From NCBI RefSeq assembly GCF_001939115.1, contig NZ_MQTZ01000044.1, forward strand, positions 124,001 to 188,000: DNA of 64,000 bases. Reading direction: 5' to 3'. Shown here piece by piece: positions 27,861-35,696 of this stretch (positions within the stretch are counted from its first letter, which is position 1; every line of letters begins with the position of its first letter). The position numbers and the translations under genes were made by a program. Below the pieces are notes generated by a model. The model ran no database searches, was not told where the DNA came from, and worked only from the letters and a program-made list of their open reading frames with translations. The stretch is from Leptolyngbya sp. 'hensonii'. GTDB taxonomy: Bacteria > Cyanobacteriota > Cyanobacteriia > GCF-001939115.

Positions 27861-28553
27861 TTACGCCCGCTCTGCCTTCCGACGGCGAGAGGCAGCAAGG
27901 AGACCGGCCATAGCACCCAGGCCGACCAACATGGTTGGTTCGGGAACGGTCGCTTTGATAATCCAGTCTTGATAGTCGTAGTAGAAATTGCCATCCCCTT
28001 TAGCTTTGAAACCACCATCTTCAAAACCAATGAACCAGGCATTGGGATCAGACACTGTGTTGAAAACTTCAGGATTTTGTTGGTCAGACTTTACAGAATA
28101 CTGGAACTGGCCCTGGTCAGAGACAGCAAAGGAATCCTGTCCGACAATATCGGTACTTAACCCTAACTTGTAAGTCTTACCAGCTTTGAAGATCACGCTC
28201 TTAGAGCAGGGCTGAATGGAGGTGGGGCAGGTGCCTAACCAGTCGTTAGCATTGCTTGAACCCGGATCAGAACCCTGGCTTTCTGTAAACAGAGAAGTAA
28301 AGGTATTGCCTTCCCAAAAACCAACATGGTTTTGGTTCATTCCTTTGCTGAAGACAACGGTGAAGTTGACTTGCGTATCGGCACCAAATGAGAAAGTGCT
28401 GGATACGAAGGGGAATGGCTTAGTGCTAATGTCTTTGATGTCGGTCGTTGTGGTATCTACTGTATCCGTACCCAGAAAAGCGGCTTGCGCGGGAGTAGCC
28501 ATCAAACCAACGCTAATGGCAGCAGCAAGTACAGTCAATCGCTTAAAATTCAT
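27861..28553 (-). CDS. PEP-CTERM sorting-domain secreted protein
   Basis: A 230-residue exported protein. It has a Sec signal peptide (residues 1-24, ending TPAQA-A), a beta-rich body of about 180 residues with one cysteine pair (CPTSIQPC), and a C-terminal PEP-CTERM tripartite tag. The tag is VPEP, a hydrophobic span (TMLVGLGAMAGLLAA) and a basic tail SRRRKAERA. Such proteins are processed by exosortase-type systems and are placed at the surface or in exopolysaccharide. A GGAGG lies eight bases before the ATG. No exosortase is in the window. The ligand or role of the body is unknown. Confidence 0.92.
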   Translation of the reverse strand: MNFKRLTVLAAAISVGLMATPAQAAFLGTDTVDTTTTDIKDISTKPFPFVSSTFSFGADTQVNFTVVFSKGMNQNHVGFWEGNTFTSLFTESQGSDPGSSNANDWLGTCPTSIQPCSKSVIFKAGKTYKLGLSTDIVGQDSFAVSDQGQFQYSVKSDQQNPEVFNTVSDPNAWFIGFEDGGFKAKGDGNFYYDYQDWIIKATVPEPTMLVGLGAMAGLLAASRRRKAERA

Positions 28554-29060
28554 AAATGCCTCCGTATGAATCTATAGACGAAAAGATCAGACTAAGAAAG
28601 TGATCCAGCTGAGTTTTATACGTGCCTCACAAGCTGGCTGACCAAGCCTGAAGTTCGACTGTCACCAATTAAGGGATTGCCGCAGGAACGGCAGTTAATC
28701 AGGACAGAGGAAGAGGTAGGACAGCGAATGGAAGCTTCTGAGGTTGCATGGGGACGCTGGGACCAGATTTGGGAGATGCTAGCCCTGGTCAAGTCCTGCA
28801 TACTGCTGCCGGAAATCGAACTCAGGGATCGATCAAGCTAGCCTAGGAAACAGAGACTCACACTTCAGGAGAATACTCACCCAGTACATACAGGGAAAGC
28901 ACTGAAACCACTATTGTGCATGAATCACAAGCTGATTTCTTTCACTGAAAACACTCTAACCTAAGCCTGTGGAATACACTGTTGCCGGTTCAGGATCTTC
29001 ACTCACTCTTTAAGCTGAAAAGCTGTCTTGTGAAGATGAAGTTAGAGAAACCCTAGATGA
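28554..29060. other. intergenic region with no supported gene
   Basis: 507 bases between two minus-strand genes. It should contain the promoter of the PEP-CTERM gene (a TATAGA at about 28570-28575 on the minus strand is a candidate -10) and the 3' region of nblB. A 61-codon frame at 28616-28801 has no ribosome site and no recognisable family. I see no repeat or RNA signature. Confidence 0.4.
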
Positions 29061-29726
29061 TTATAGGGTCAGGCTGGCCTGGGCTTCATTGGCTACCTGT
29101 TCAAATTCATCCTGGGCTAGGCGTTGTAGGGCTTCTCTCGCTTCATCAGGGCAGCCTAACTGACCCAGGGCTTTGGCGACTCTGTGGCGGATTTGCCAGT
29201 CTGGATGGGAAGCTAAAGGAATGAGCAGGGAAACGGCATGGACATCGCCGAGTTCTCCCAGAGATCCAATAGCGGCAGTCATGAGTAAATCACTCTCTGA
29301 CTTCAGTGCATCTTCGAGTAAAGGTAAAGAGCGAAGATCACCGAGTTCTCCCAGGGCAGCAACAATACTGAATTTAACCAGCCATTCTGGAGTGGTTTGA
29401 TAAAGATGCTCCAGATCTGGGAAAGCATCTGTGAGTTTTAGGGCTCCGATCGAATCGGCTGCTGCCGCCTGAACGTCTGGTTCTGGCTCGTTTAACAGAC
29501 GATCTCGGAGAATGGTCATTGACTGTTGCGGATTTTGTGTACCCAGGCTGGCCAATTGACTGATGGCAGCATATCGGACTCGGACATGACTATCGTTCAC
29601 CACACTTTGAATGAGCTCGAAAGCAATTCCAGGGTCAAGCTGGCGGAGCTGGTTGATACCCCGCATCCGATCGCTAAAGTCTGCAGATGCTAAAAGCTCT
29701 TGCACCGATTCAGGATTAATACTCAT
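29061..29726 (-). CDS. nblB: NblB-like HEAT-repeat protein (phycobilisome-related)
   Basis: A 221-residue protein made of about six HEAT/PBS-lyase-type repeats (RVRYAAISQLASLG, VQAAAADSIGALK, WLVKFSIVAALGELGDLRSL, LLMTAAIGSLGELGDVHAVS, WQIRHRVAKALGQLGCPDEA). The length and repeat order match NblB, which is related to phycocyanobilin lyases and takes part in phycobilisome degradation or chromophore detachment. Alternative: another HEAT-repeat bilin lyase-like protein. The gene stands 77 bases downstream of the pentapeptide-repeat gene on the same strand and may be cotranscribed with it. Confidence 0.75.
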   Translation of the reverse strand: MSINPESVQELLASADFSDRMRGINQLRQLDPGIAFELIQSVVNDSHVRVRYAAISQLASLGTQNPQQSMTILRDRLLNEPEPDVQAAAADSIGALKLTDAFPDLEHLYQTTPEWLVKFSIVAALGELGDLRSLPLLEDALKSESDLLMTAAIGSLGELGDVHAVSLLIPLASHPDWQIRHRVAKALGQLGCPDEAREALQRLAQDEFEQVANEAQASLTL

Positions 29727-29803
29727 TTTTTTATAACTCAGAGATCCCCAAAGTTAGTCTATCGGTTCTCTAACCTGTTTTATCGGGGACTGGAGAAGAT
29801 GAC

Positions 29804-30550
29804 TTACTCCTGCAGCCATTCTTCCAGGGTATCGTAGACGGGCTCTGCCACGGAGCTGGCAGGCTGGCCTGCGGGTGATCCCAGGGATGCAGAGGATGTT
29901 TGCTGAGCCTGCATCTTATGACTGTGGGCTCGAGCAGACTCAATCAGACTTTTGAGTTTGTCTGCTGGGATTTCCAGGGTTTCCTCTTGGGCAAGACGTT
30001 CTCGTTCTGGCTCCGTTGTGACGATCGGGGAAACGAGTTCGGCCCCAGATGAGTTGGCAGAGAGAACCGATTGAGCTGGGTTGGCCAGGGGGTGTTCTTG
30101 GGTTTGGTGTGGATTCACGGGCACCTGCGCTTCTGATGTAGAGAGGGGGTCTGAAGATTGGGGAGATCGGGGGAGGGTGGCTCCAGTCAGGTCTGCTTGA
30201 TCAAGATTCGTATCTTGCAATTCTGCTTCGCGCAGGTCCGCAGCCCTCAGGTTTGCTTGGGCCAGGTTTGCCCCCCTCAAATTGGCAAAGCACAAGTTAG
30301 CCCCCCGCAGATCTGCTCCTTTCAGGTTGGCATCTGTGAGATCAGCCCATCTGAGGTCAACGCCGGTCAGATTGGCTTGCTCCAGGACCGCCCCCAATAA
30401 ACTGGCCTCGCGTAAATCAGCCCACCGCAAGTGAAGCCCGCTCAGGTCAACACCGATCAGATCCACTTGGACCCCAGGATTGTCACGTCTCCATCTGTTC
30501 CATCGGGCTACATCCTGTTTCAGGAGAACCAGATGTTGATAGTTTGCCAT
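29804..30550 (-). CDS. pentapeptide-repeat protein
   Basis: A 248-residue protein. Residues about 30-125 form an A(D/N)LXX pentapeptide-repeat beta helix (ADLREASLLGAVLEQANLTG, ADLTDANLKGADLRGANL). The remaining half is a serine/proline-rich linker and a charged helix (IPADKLKSLIESARAHSH), ending DTLEEWLQE. There is no signal peptide, so it is probably cytosolic. Cyanobacteria carry many such proteins, mostly of unknown function. Codon use is similar to its neighbours. Confidence 0.88.
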   Translation of the reverse strand: MANYQHLVLLKQDVARWNRWRRDNPGVQVDLIGVDLSGLHLRWADLREASLLGAVLEQANLTGVDLRWADLTDANLKGADLRGANLCFANLRGANLAQANLRAADLREAELQDTNLDQADLTGATLPRSPQSSDPLSTSEAQVPVNPHQTQEHPLANPAQSVLSANSSGAELVSPIVTTEPERERLAQEETLEIPADKLKSLIESARAHSHKMQAQQTSSASLGSPAGQPASSVAEPVYDTLEEWLQE

Positions 30551-30817
30551 GAGTGCTTAACCCAGTCGAGAAGTAGTTGCTGCAGAGGCGGCCCTATGGT
30601 GTTCAGGTTTTATCGATAGCAGGAGTACCATTCCAAGCATCAAAAGGGATGAGAGGCAGCCTGCTTTGTCAAGCCAGAACAAACCTGATTGGGATGGCTG
30701 AACCTTTGGGTAGAGCTTCTCAGGAGGCTACAAGAGTAGTCCCAAAAAAAACGATAGGCTGCATTGTGTTTAATTTACGACCTTCGGATTCCTCTGTCCG
30801 GAAGCAGTAAAGTGTGA

Positions 30818-30847
30818 TTGACACGTTAAAAAGCCAGACCTTATCCT
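30818..30847 (+). promoter_or_regulatory. sigma-70 type promoter for the GT2 leader
   Basis: TTGACA at 30818-30823 is a perfect -35 box. TATCCT at 30842-30847 is a reasonable -10 box with 18 bases between them. Transcription would start near 30854. No other gene on the plus strand lies between here and the GT2 start. Confidence 0.5.
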
Positions 30848-31380
30848 AGACTAGAATCCATGAAGAAATATTTAACTCTTTTGGGGGACTTTAATGTCCT
30901 TTGACAGATGTTAACTTAACTGACTTGTGAAAAGAGAGCTTCAGGCAGGTAAAAAGTTGAAAGATATCGTAAATTTTGACACCGCTTGGATTCGTGCGAA
31001 CTTGTGTAATCGTTAATCAGTCAATTGAGATTTCGTTATTTTATGAAATGCTTCTACAGCAGGAGCCTTGTGGGGAGTGAACTCGGTCGTCGTTTTATCC
31101 AATTGTTGAGAGCCAGTAGCCATATCCGAAACCTGAAAACCTGTCAGTGTTTTCAGAACCTTGACAGCGGCATTTTCTGAAGAGGTCTCAGAACGATGGT
31201 TACTGCTGAGGATTCTCAGTCCCGGTGTATGGTATGGCCTGTGGAGATTTTGACCTCTGCAGCTCTATTTTCAACGGCTTTGTTGCCTGTTTACCATGTT
31301 GACTCCCCATTTGAACATGGTGATTTGAATGAACAACTTGCCGGATTGATTGACAATTTGCAGCAATTGCATTTCGTGAC

Positions 31381-31407
31381 AAGGAGCCTGATCAGGTCAG
31401 GCTCCTT
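31381..31407 (+). terminator. terminator-like or attenuator hairpin
   Basis: A perfect 11-bp stem AAGGAGCCTGA with TCAGGCTCCTT encloses a five-base loop. It is followed by CGTTGCCTTTT, an imperfect U tract. It lies in the predicted GT2 leader before the start codon, so it could act as an attenuator or end a separate upstream RNA. Confidence 0.5.
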
Positions 31408-31475
31408 CGTTGCCTTTTGCAGCTTGCAGAGGGCCAACCAGTCAAGAGCCGATAATCAAACTGGAGATAACTCAA

Positions 31476-32957
31476 GTGAAGAGATGGACGACCGATATAG
31501 ACAAGCTAGTTTTTACCCATGTTGTGCTCATCGGGGTTCCTACACTTTTTTGCTATTGCCTGCGCTTGAGCGGTTCTGATCTGCTGAACTGGCATCTTGC
31601 GATCGCAACCATCTATCTCCTGAGTTCCGTCATTACGATTGTCGAGAGTACGAATGCTCTATTTCTGCGATTCGCGACGAACGAAAAACGGTTCATTGAG
31701 GGCAGGGTTGAACAATTTTTGCAACTATTTAAAGTGGCTCTAGGGGTGAGTGGGGCAAAACGTCCCCAGCCCAGGCAACCGCTACCGAAGTGCTCCTTTG
31801 TGGTCGTAGCCTATCTTCCCAATGAGCAAGACATCATCCTTGAGACGCTCAAACATATTCTGGTCAAAGTTCAGCGGCCACCAGCGGGCCTGGAGTTGAT
31901 CCTGGCCTACAACACACCTGTGGATTTACCCATTGAGGATGACCTGCGTTTGCTGGCAGAGTTCCATCCAGAGTTGCGGCTGTTGAAGGTAGAGGGAAGT
32001 CGCTCCAAAGCAGAAAACCTCAATGCTGCCTTGGAGGCTGTTACGGGTGAGATTACCTGTATCCTGGATGCAGATCATCAACCCTGTCCAGATTGTTTTG
32101 TCCGGGCCTGGCGCTGGTTAGAGCGAGATTATGATGTGGTCCAGGGACGCAATGTCATCCGCAACCATCCCTATAATTTTCTGACTGAAACGATCGCCAT
32201 TGAATTTGAATCTCTCTACGGGGTCAGCCACGCCGCCAAATCGTTCCTCTCTGATACCAGTATTTTTGGTGGGTCCAATGGCTACTGGCGCACGACTGTT
32301 TTAAGACGCATCCGGTTCAACCCCACGATGTTGACGGAGGATATTGATGCCTCCCTGCGCACCCTGCTCAGTGGTTACCGGATTCTGCACGATCGCAGCA
32401 TTATTGCGACAGAACTCGCTCCCACGGATCTGTCGGCTTTCTGGTTTCAGCGCAAGCGCTGGGCCCATGGCTGGTTAGAAGTCAGTCTACGCTACCAGTT
32501 GCGCGTGTTGCAGTCCCGTCGATTCACCCTTTGGCAGAAGATTTATTGGACCTATTTGCTCCTGACCACTGCCAGTTTTACCCTGGTTTCCCTGCAGATC
32601 CTGCCGATTATTCTCAGTTCATTTTTGTTCCAGGGAACGATTGCTTCTGCGAACAATACGTACCTCTGGTTTAGTACGGCAATTACGTTTTTGAGTGGAG
32701 TTTACCAGGCTCTCGTGACGATGAAAATTGCCTATATCCGTTATCCTCTCCGATATTTTTTCCAGTACAGCCTCTTCGTGTTCTTTTACACGGTGCTGAA
32801 AAACATTATTTCTGTGGTGGCGGTCTATGACTATCTGCACGGACATAGTGAGTGGGTGGTGACCCCACGCAAGCGGCGGGAGTTTGTCAGTCGGCCCCGG
32901 CAGCGATCGGCAGCCCTGGCATCCGGGTCTTCCCGGCTCACCTCGACTAAGTCCTGA
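31476..32957 (+). CDS. processive family 2 glycosyltransferase (cellulose/hyaluronan synthase-like)
   Basis: A 493-residue membrane glycosyltransferase. Two N-terminal membrane segments (about residues 10-50) precede the catalytic domain. That domain has CSFVVVAYLPNEQDII, the DxD region ILDADHQPC, the TED motif (MLTEDIDASL) and the QxxRW motif (FQRKRWAHGW). Three or four C-terminal membrane segments follow (about 350-450). This is the arrangement of polymerising, secreting synthases. I place the start at GTG 31476 because GGAG lies nine bases upstream; no ATG is available in frame nearby and TTG 31410 is less likely. It is probably cotranscribed with the glycosidase nine bases downstream. Confidence 0.88.
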   Translation: MKRWTTDIDKLVFTHVVLIGVPTLFCYCLRLSGSDLLNWHLAIATIYLLSSVITIVESTNALFLRFATNEKRFIEGRVEQFLQLFKVALGVSGAKRPQPRQPLPKCSFVVVAYLPNEQDIILETLKHILVKVQRPPAGLELILAYNTPVDLPIEDDLRLLAEFHPELRLLKVEGSRSKAENLNAALEAVTGEITCILDADHQPCPDCFVRAWRWLERDYDVVQGRNVIRNHPYNFLTETIAIEFESLYGVSHAAKSFLSDTSIFGGSNGYWRTTVLRRIRFNPTMLTEDIDASLRTLLSGYRILHDRSIIATELAPTDLSAFWFQRKRWAHGWLEVSLRYQLRVLQSRRFTLWQKIYWTYLLLTTASFTLVSLQILPIILSSFLFQGTIASANNTYLWFSTAITFLSGVYQALVTMKIAYIRYPLRYFFQYSLFVFFYTVLKNIISVVAVYDYLHGHSEWVVTPRKRREFVSRPRQRSAALASGSSRLTSTKS

Positions 32958-32966
32958 TCTGGTGAT

Positions 32967-33968
32967 ATGGTTGATGGCTGCGATCGTCCCCGACGCCTGG
33001 GCACAACCTTCAGTCCCCTGCAATGCTATTACCTGGGCATTGACTACCAGCAGGCTTTTTCTGCCATCTGTTCCCTCGGATGGGATGTGATCCGATTGTG
33101 CGGCTACTGGTTTGAGATTGAACCCGTGGCCGATCGATACAATTTCACCGTGCTGGACTGGCTCCTGGAGGAAAGTCAGCGCTATCCAGTTGACATTGTG
33201 CTCACTGTTGGCATGAAGGCCCCTCGGTGGCCAGAATATCACTTCCCAGACTGGGTGAAGCAGGCAGCCAAGACAGACCAGACTTCCCGCCCCCTGGACC
33301 ACGATCGAACCATCGCCGATCGCACCCTGAATTTCACAACTACCCTCCTGCAGCATGCCCGTCAGAGGCCAAACCTGAAATACTGGCAGGTGGAAAATGA
33401 ACCGGCCATTCGCCAGCCGATTACCTCCGGACGATGGCTCAGTCCGGAGTTTGTGCGCCAGGAAACTGACCTAGTCCGGAGCCTGAGCCTGCCTGGGCAA
33501 AAAATTCTCCTCACTACCGCGATTGGGATGCCCTTCGCCCTCTCCCCTGCAGACGATCGGGCCTTTCGCCAGAGTCTGGAACAGGCGGATGCGGTGGGAA
33601 TTAACGTCTATACCAAGATTGGCCTGGGCCTGGGCCTCTATCTGCAGCCCTCTCCCCTATACTGGTACCGCCTGCAGACCTGGCAGCAGGCTATGGCCCA
33701 ACAGGGTCGGGAAGCCTGGATTGCGGAAGCTCAGGCTGAGCCCTGGGAGAGAAAAAAACTGGTGGCGATCGATCGCAGCAATTATCCCAGTGCTTCCCCC
33801 CATCGGACGCAAAAGCTGGTCTCCAAACTGGCCCATATGGGCTATGAGACAGTGATGCTCTGGGGGTGTGAATACTGGTACTGGCAGTGGTTACGGGGGC
33901 ACCAGGCTTGGTGGAATGGAGTACGGAACCTTCTGAGAGGAGAACCAGTTAATCGCCGCCTTCCATAA
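32967..33968 (+). CDS. clan-A type glycoside hydrolase
   Basis: A 333-residue (beta/alpha)8 hydrolase. The acid/base glutamate is Glu145 in [12 protein letters not shown] and the probable nucleophile Glu254 is in [10 protein letters not shown]. Early strands match the clan-A pattern ([33 protein letters not shown]). No signal peptide is visible, so it may act at the cytoplasmic face or be exported in an unusual way. Pairing with a polymerising GT2 resembles the synthase-plus-glycanase arrangement of cellulose and other exopolysaccharide systems. The substrate is not known. Its last 20 bases overlap gatC, which is convergent. Confidence 0.75.
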   Translation: MVDGCDRPRRLGTTFSPLQCYYLGIDYQQAFSAICSLGWDVIRLCGYWFEIEPVADRYNFTVLDWLLEESQRYPVDIVLTVGMKAPRWPEYHFPDWVKQAAKTDQTSRPLDHDRTIADRTLNFTTTLLQHARQRPNLKYWQVENEPAIRQPITSGRWLSPEFVRQETDLVRSLSLPGQKILLTTAIGMPFALSPADDRAFRQSLEQADAVGINVYTKIGLGLGLYLQPSPLYWYRLQTWQQAMAQQGREAWIAEAQAEPWERKKLVAIDRSNYPSASPHRTQKLVSKLAHMGYETVMLWGCEYWYWQWLRGHQAWWNGVRNLLRGEPVNRRLP

Positions 33969-34245
33969 TTTTGGGAACTTTGAAAAAATCATCCGCCCGG
34001 TCCGGAGCCGAGTTCAGCAACGCTTCCCGATCGGGATAGGGCTTCAGATCATCGGGGCGTGTCACATTGCTCCTCTCGATCGCCCGGGTGGTGGGTGGCA
34101 CGTCACGGGTATCTAGTTCGCTGAGCTGCTGGAAGTATTCCAGAATGCGACTCAACTGGGTTGTAAATTCCTCTTCTTCTGTGGGGGTAAGTTCCAGGCG
34201 GGCGAGATGGGCGACTTTACGGACTTGGTCACGATCGATCATCAT
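33949..34245 (-). CDS. gatC: aspartyl/glutamyl-tRNA amidotransferase subunit C
   Basis: A 98-residue GatC, stabilising subunit of GatCAB, which amidates Glu-tRNA(Gln) (and Asp-tRNA(Asn) where needed). The N terminus [18 protein letters not shown], the [12 protein letters not shown] segment and the C-terminal [18 protein letters not shown] are diagnostic. gatA and gatB are not nearby, as is usual in cyanobacteria. Its 3' end overlaps the glycosidase gene by 20 bases tail to tail. Confidence 0.96.
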   Translation of the reverse strand: MMIDRDQVRKVAHLARLELTPTEEEEFTTQLSRILEYFQQLSELDTRDVPPTTRAIERSNVTRPDDLKPYPDREALLNSAPDRADDFFKVPKIMEGGD

Positions 34246-34273
34246 AGTTTAGTGGTCATGGGTCATTAAGTTC

Positions 34274-34318
34274 ATCCCCTCCCAGGAGGGTTGGCCCGCA
34301 GGGCCAGGGTAGGTTTGG
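34274..34318. repeat. dispersed CCCCTCC-type palindromic repeat
   Basis: CCCCTCCCAGGAGGG forms a short hairpin, followed by GGCCCGCAGGGCC and AGGGTAGGTTTGG. The same block (CCCCTCC hairpin followed by a (A/G)GGGT(A/G)GGTT-like arm) occurs at 40012-40055 and twice, in opposite orientations, inside the insertion at 21055-21227. Located between gatC and ycf3. Confidence 0.6.
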
Positions 34319-34335
34319 ATGCAGGGCTCAAATGA

Positions 34336-34857
34336 TTAAAAATAAACATCCATTTTGGAACGGCCAGTATTTTTGAGCCAGTTTTGGGCTTCGATATAGT
34401 TATTGGGAGCAACGCGGATAGCCCGTTTCCAGTAGTCGGCAGCTTTGTCAAACAATTCTTCCGCTGCTTCAGCGTTACCGGTTTCTTTCTCCCGTTCCCC
34501 CTGGTAATGATAGATCACAGCCACATTGTTGAGGGCCTGGGGCATGCGAGAATTCAGCTCTAGAGATTCATGATAGAGTTCCAGGGCTCTTTCATGCTCT
34601 CCGTTGCTGGCATAAATTAGGCCCATGTTGTAAAGGATATAGCTGCGATCTAAGGGATCTTCTTCCAGCTTCAGGGCCTCATTGTAGTTTTCCAGGGCTT
34701 CGGCATATTCTCCTTCAGCTTGGGCTGACATGCCATCCCGGTAGTAGGCAAAAGCTTCCTTGGCTTGTTTATTGGCAGGCAGTAACTTAAGAATCAGATC
34801 TGCCATCACCGTAAAGCTTTTATCAATGAAGTTATCGTTGCGTTGAGATCTGGGCAT
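34336..34857 (-). CDS. ycf3: photosystem I assembly protein Ycf3
   Basis: A 173-residue protein conserved in cyanobacteria and plastids that acts as a thylakoid-associated chaperone for PsaA/PsaB assembly. The N terminus [20 protein letters not shown] is diagnostic. Three TPR units follow ([54 protein letters not shown]). It ends close to the usual length. Good cyanobacterial marker. Upstream on the plus-strand side are 120 bases to the DUF4340 gene end. Confidence 0.96.
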   Translation of the reverse strand: MPRSQRNDNFIDKSFTVMADLILKLLPANKQAKEAFAYYRDGMSAQAEGEYAEALENYNEALKLEEDPLDRSYILYNMGLIYASNGEHERALELYHESLELNSRMPQALNNVAVIYHYQGEREKETGNAEAAEELFDKAADYWKRAIRVAPNNYIEAQNWLKNTGRSKMDVYF

Positions 34858-34980
34858 AGGAATTTTTGCAAATTTTGGGTGCTATGTTGCCTGACTGTGG
34901 GCGTTGCCTGGAACGCCACTGCCGATCTGTCCGGGTAGGCTCAACCTTTAATTTAGCGCTTCTGGGGCGCTCATTCACAA

Positions 34981-35550
34981 TTATTCAGGTGATCTCCATT
35001 CGGCCAAGGGGCGATCGACCGCACTGGCAAATTCAATCGGGACCAGCAACACAGACCATTCCGAGACTTTATGGGTGGGTGGATCGGCCTGAGCATAGAG
35101 AAACTTGCCACTGAAGTCGGGCTTGCCCAGAATCAGGCGGTGGGTCTTTGGGGTGCTAAGGCTGACCGTGATAGTGGCCAGGGGTTGGTTGAGGCCAAAT
35201 TCTGCGAGGCGAGCTGTTGGGACTGTCAGGGTTGTCTGGGTCTTGCCTGTAGCTAGAAGATTGAGCAGATAGGCGATCGAGGCTTCATCTGCTGCTCCTG
35301 CCTGGGGTTTTTCCATGTACCAAGTGTTTGCACGGGTTGTCTTTCCTTTGGCGAAGGACAGAACACGCTCGCCCCTCTGGATCTGGAACGACTGGATCTG
35401 ATCTTCCTGAAATGTAAAGATCAGGGTGTCTTGGGGCTGGGGGGTGTCTTGGGCAGTAGGGGGCCGATTCTGCCTGTCCGCCCAGTAGAACCCGCCGCTC
35501 AAAAGCACCGCCATAACCAGCAATGCGATCGTGGTGTTTTGAAGTTTCAT
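34981..35550 (-). CDS. DUF4340 domain protein
   Basis: A 189-residue protein with an N-terminal membrane anchor (residues 8-26) and a periplasmic beta-rich DUF4340 region. The recognisable parts are FQIQRGERVLSFAKGKTTRA then TWYMEKPQAGAADEASIAYL, and GLNQPLATITVSLSTPKTHR. DUF4340 genes usually follow GldG-type genes of the gliding-motility ABC cluster. Here that cluster lies 2.8 kb away on the same strand (38.3-41.9 kb), with a U32 gene in opposite orientation between. Function unknown. Confidence 0.85.
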   Translation of the reverse strand: MKLQNTTIALLVMAVLLSGGFYWADRQNRPPTAQDTPQPQDTLIFTFQEDQIQSFQIQRGERVLSFAKGKTTRANTWYMEKPQAGAADEASIAYLLNLLATGKTQTTLTVPTARLAEFGLNQPLATITVSLSTPKTHRLILGKPDFSGKFLYAQADPPTHKVSEWSVLLVPIEFASAVDRPLAEWRSPE

Positions 35551-35696
35551 TCCTCCAGATTAGCGAATGATCCAGAGGTTAGCGGCAGGATAGACCATAC
35601 CTAGACAAATTATCGATTGCGCCAGCACAAACTCAAAAGACATTTGCGAAAATAGGGTTTGGGATGTGCCTGGTCCGCACGGGAATTAAACATTTT

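Larger units (their letters stand above)
30551..31475. other. long leader region of the GT2 gene
   Basis: 925 bases without a convincing protein gene. A good sigma-70 type promoter lies at 30818-30847 on the plus strand and a strong hairpin at 31381-31407, 68 bases before the GT2 start. This leaves a transcribed leader of about 620 bases. A 127-codon frame at 31196-31579 exists but overlaps the GT2 gene out of frame and has no family resemblance. A tiny frame at 30860-30904 (14 codons, MKKYLTLLGDFNVL) begins just after the predicted transcription start. Confidence 0.45.

Noticed and set aside
28616-28801. 61-codon open frame between the PEP-CTERM and nblB genes
   Set aside because: No ribosome site, no hydrophobic or domain pattern, serine-rich random-looking translation.
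31155-31190. Second TTGACA-type promoter close to the GT2 gene
   Set aside because: A TTGACA is present at 31161-31166 but there is no acceptable -10 box at 16-18 bases.
31196-31579. 127-codon open frame before the GT2 gene
   Set aside because: It overlaps the GT2 gene out of frame, crosses the strong hairpin at 31381-31407, lacks a ribosome site and its translation resembles no family.
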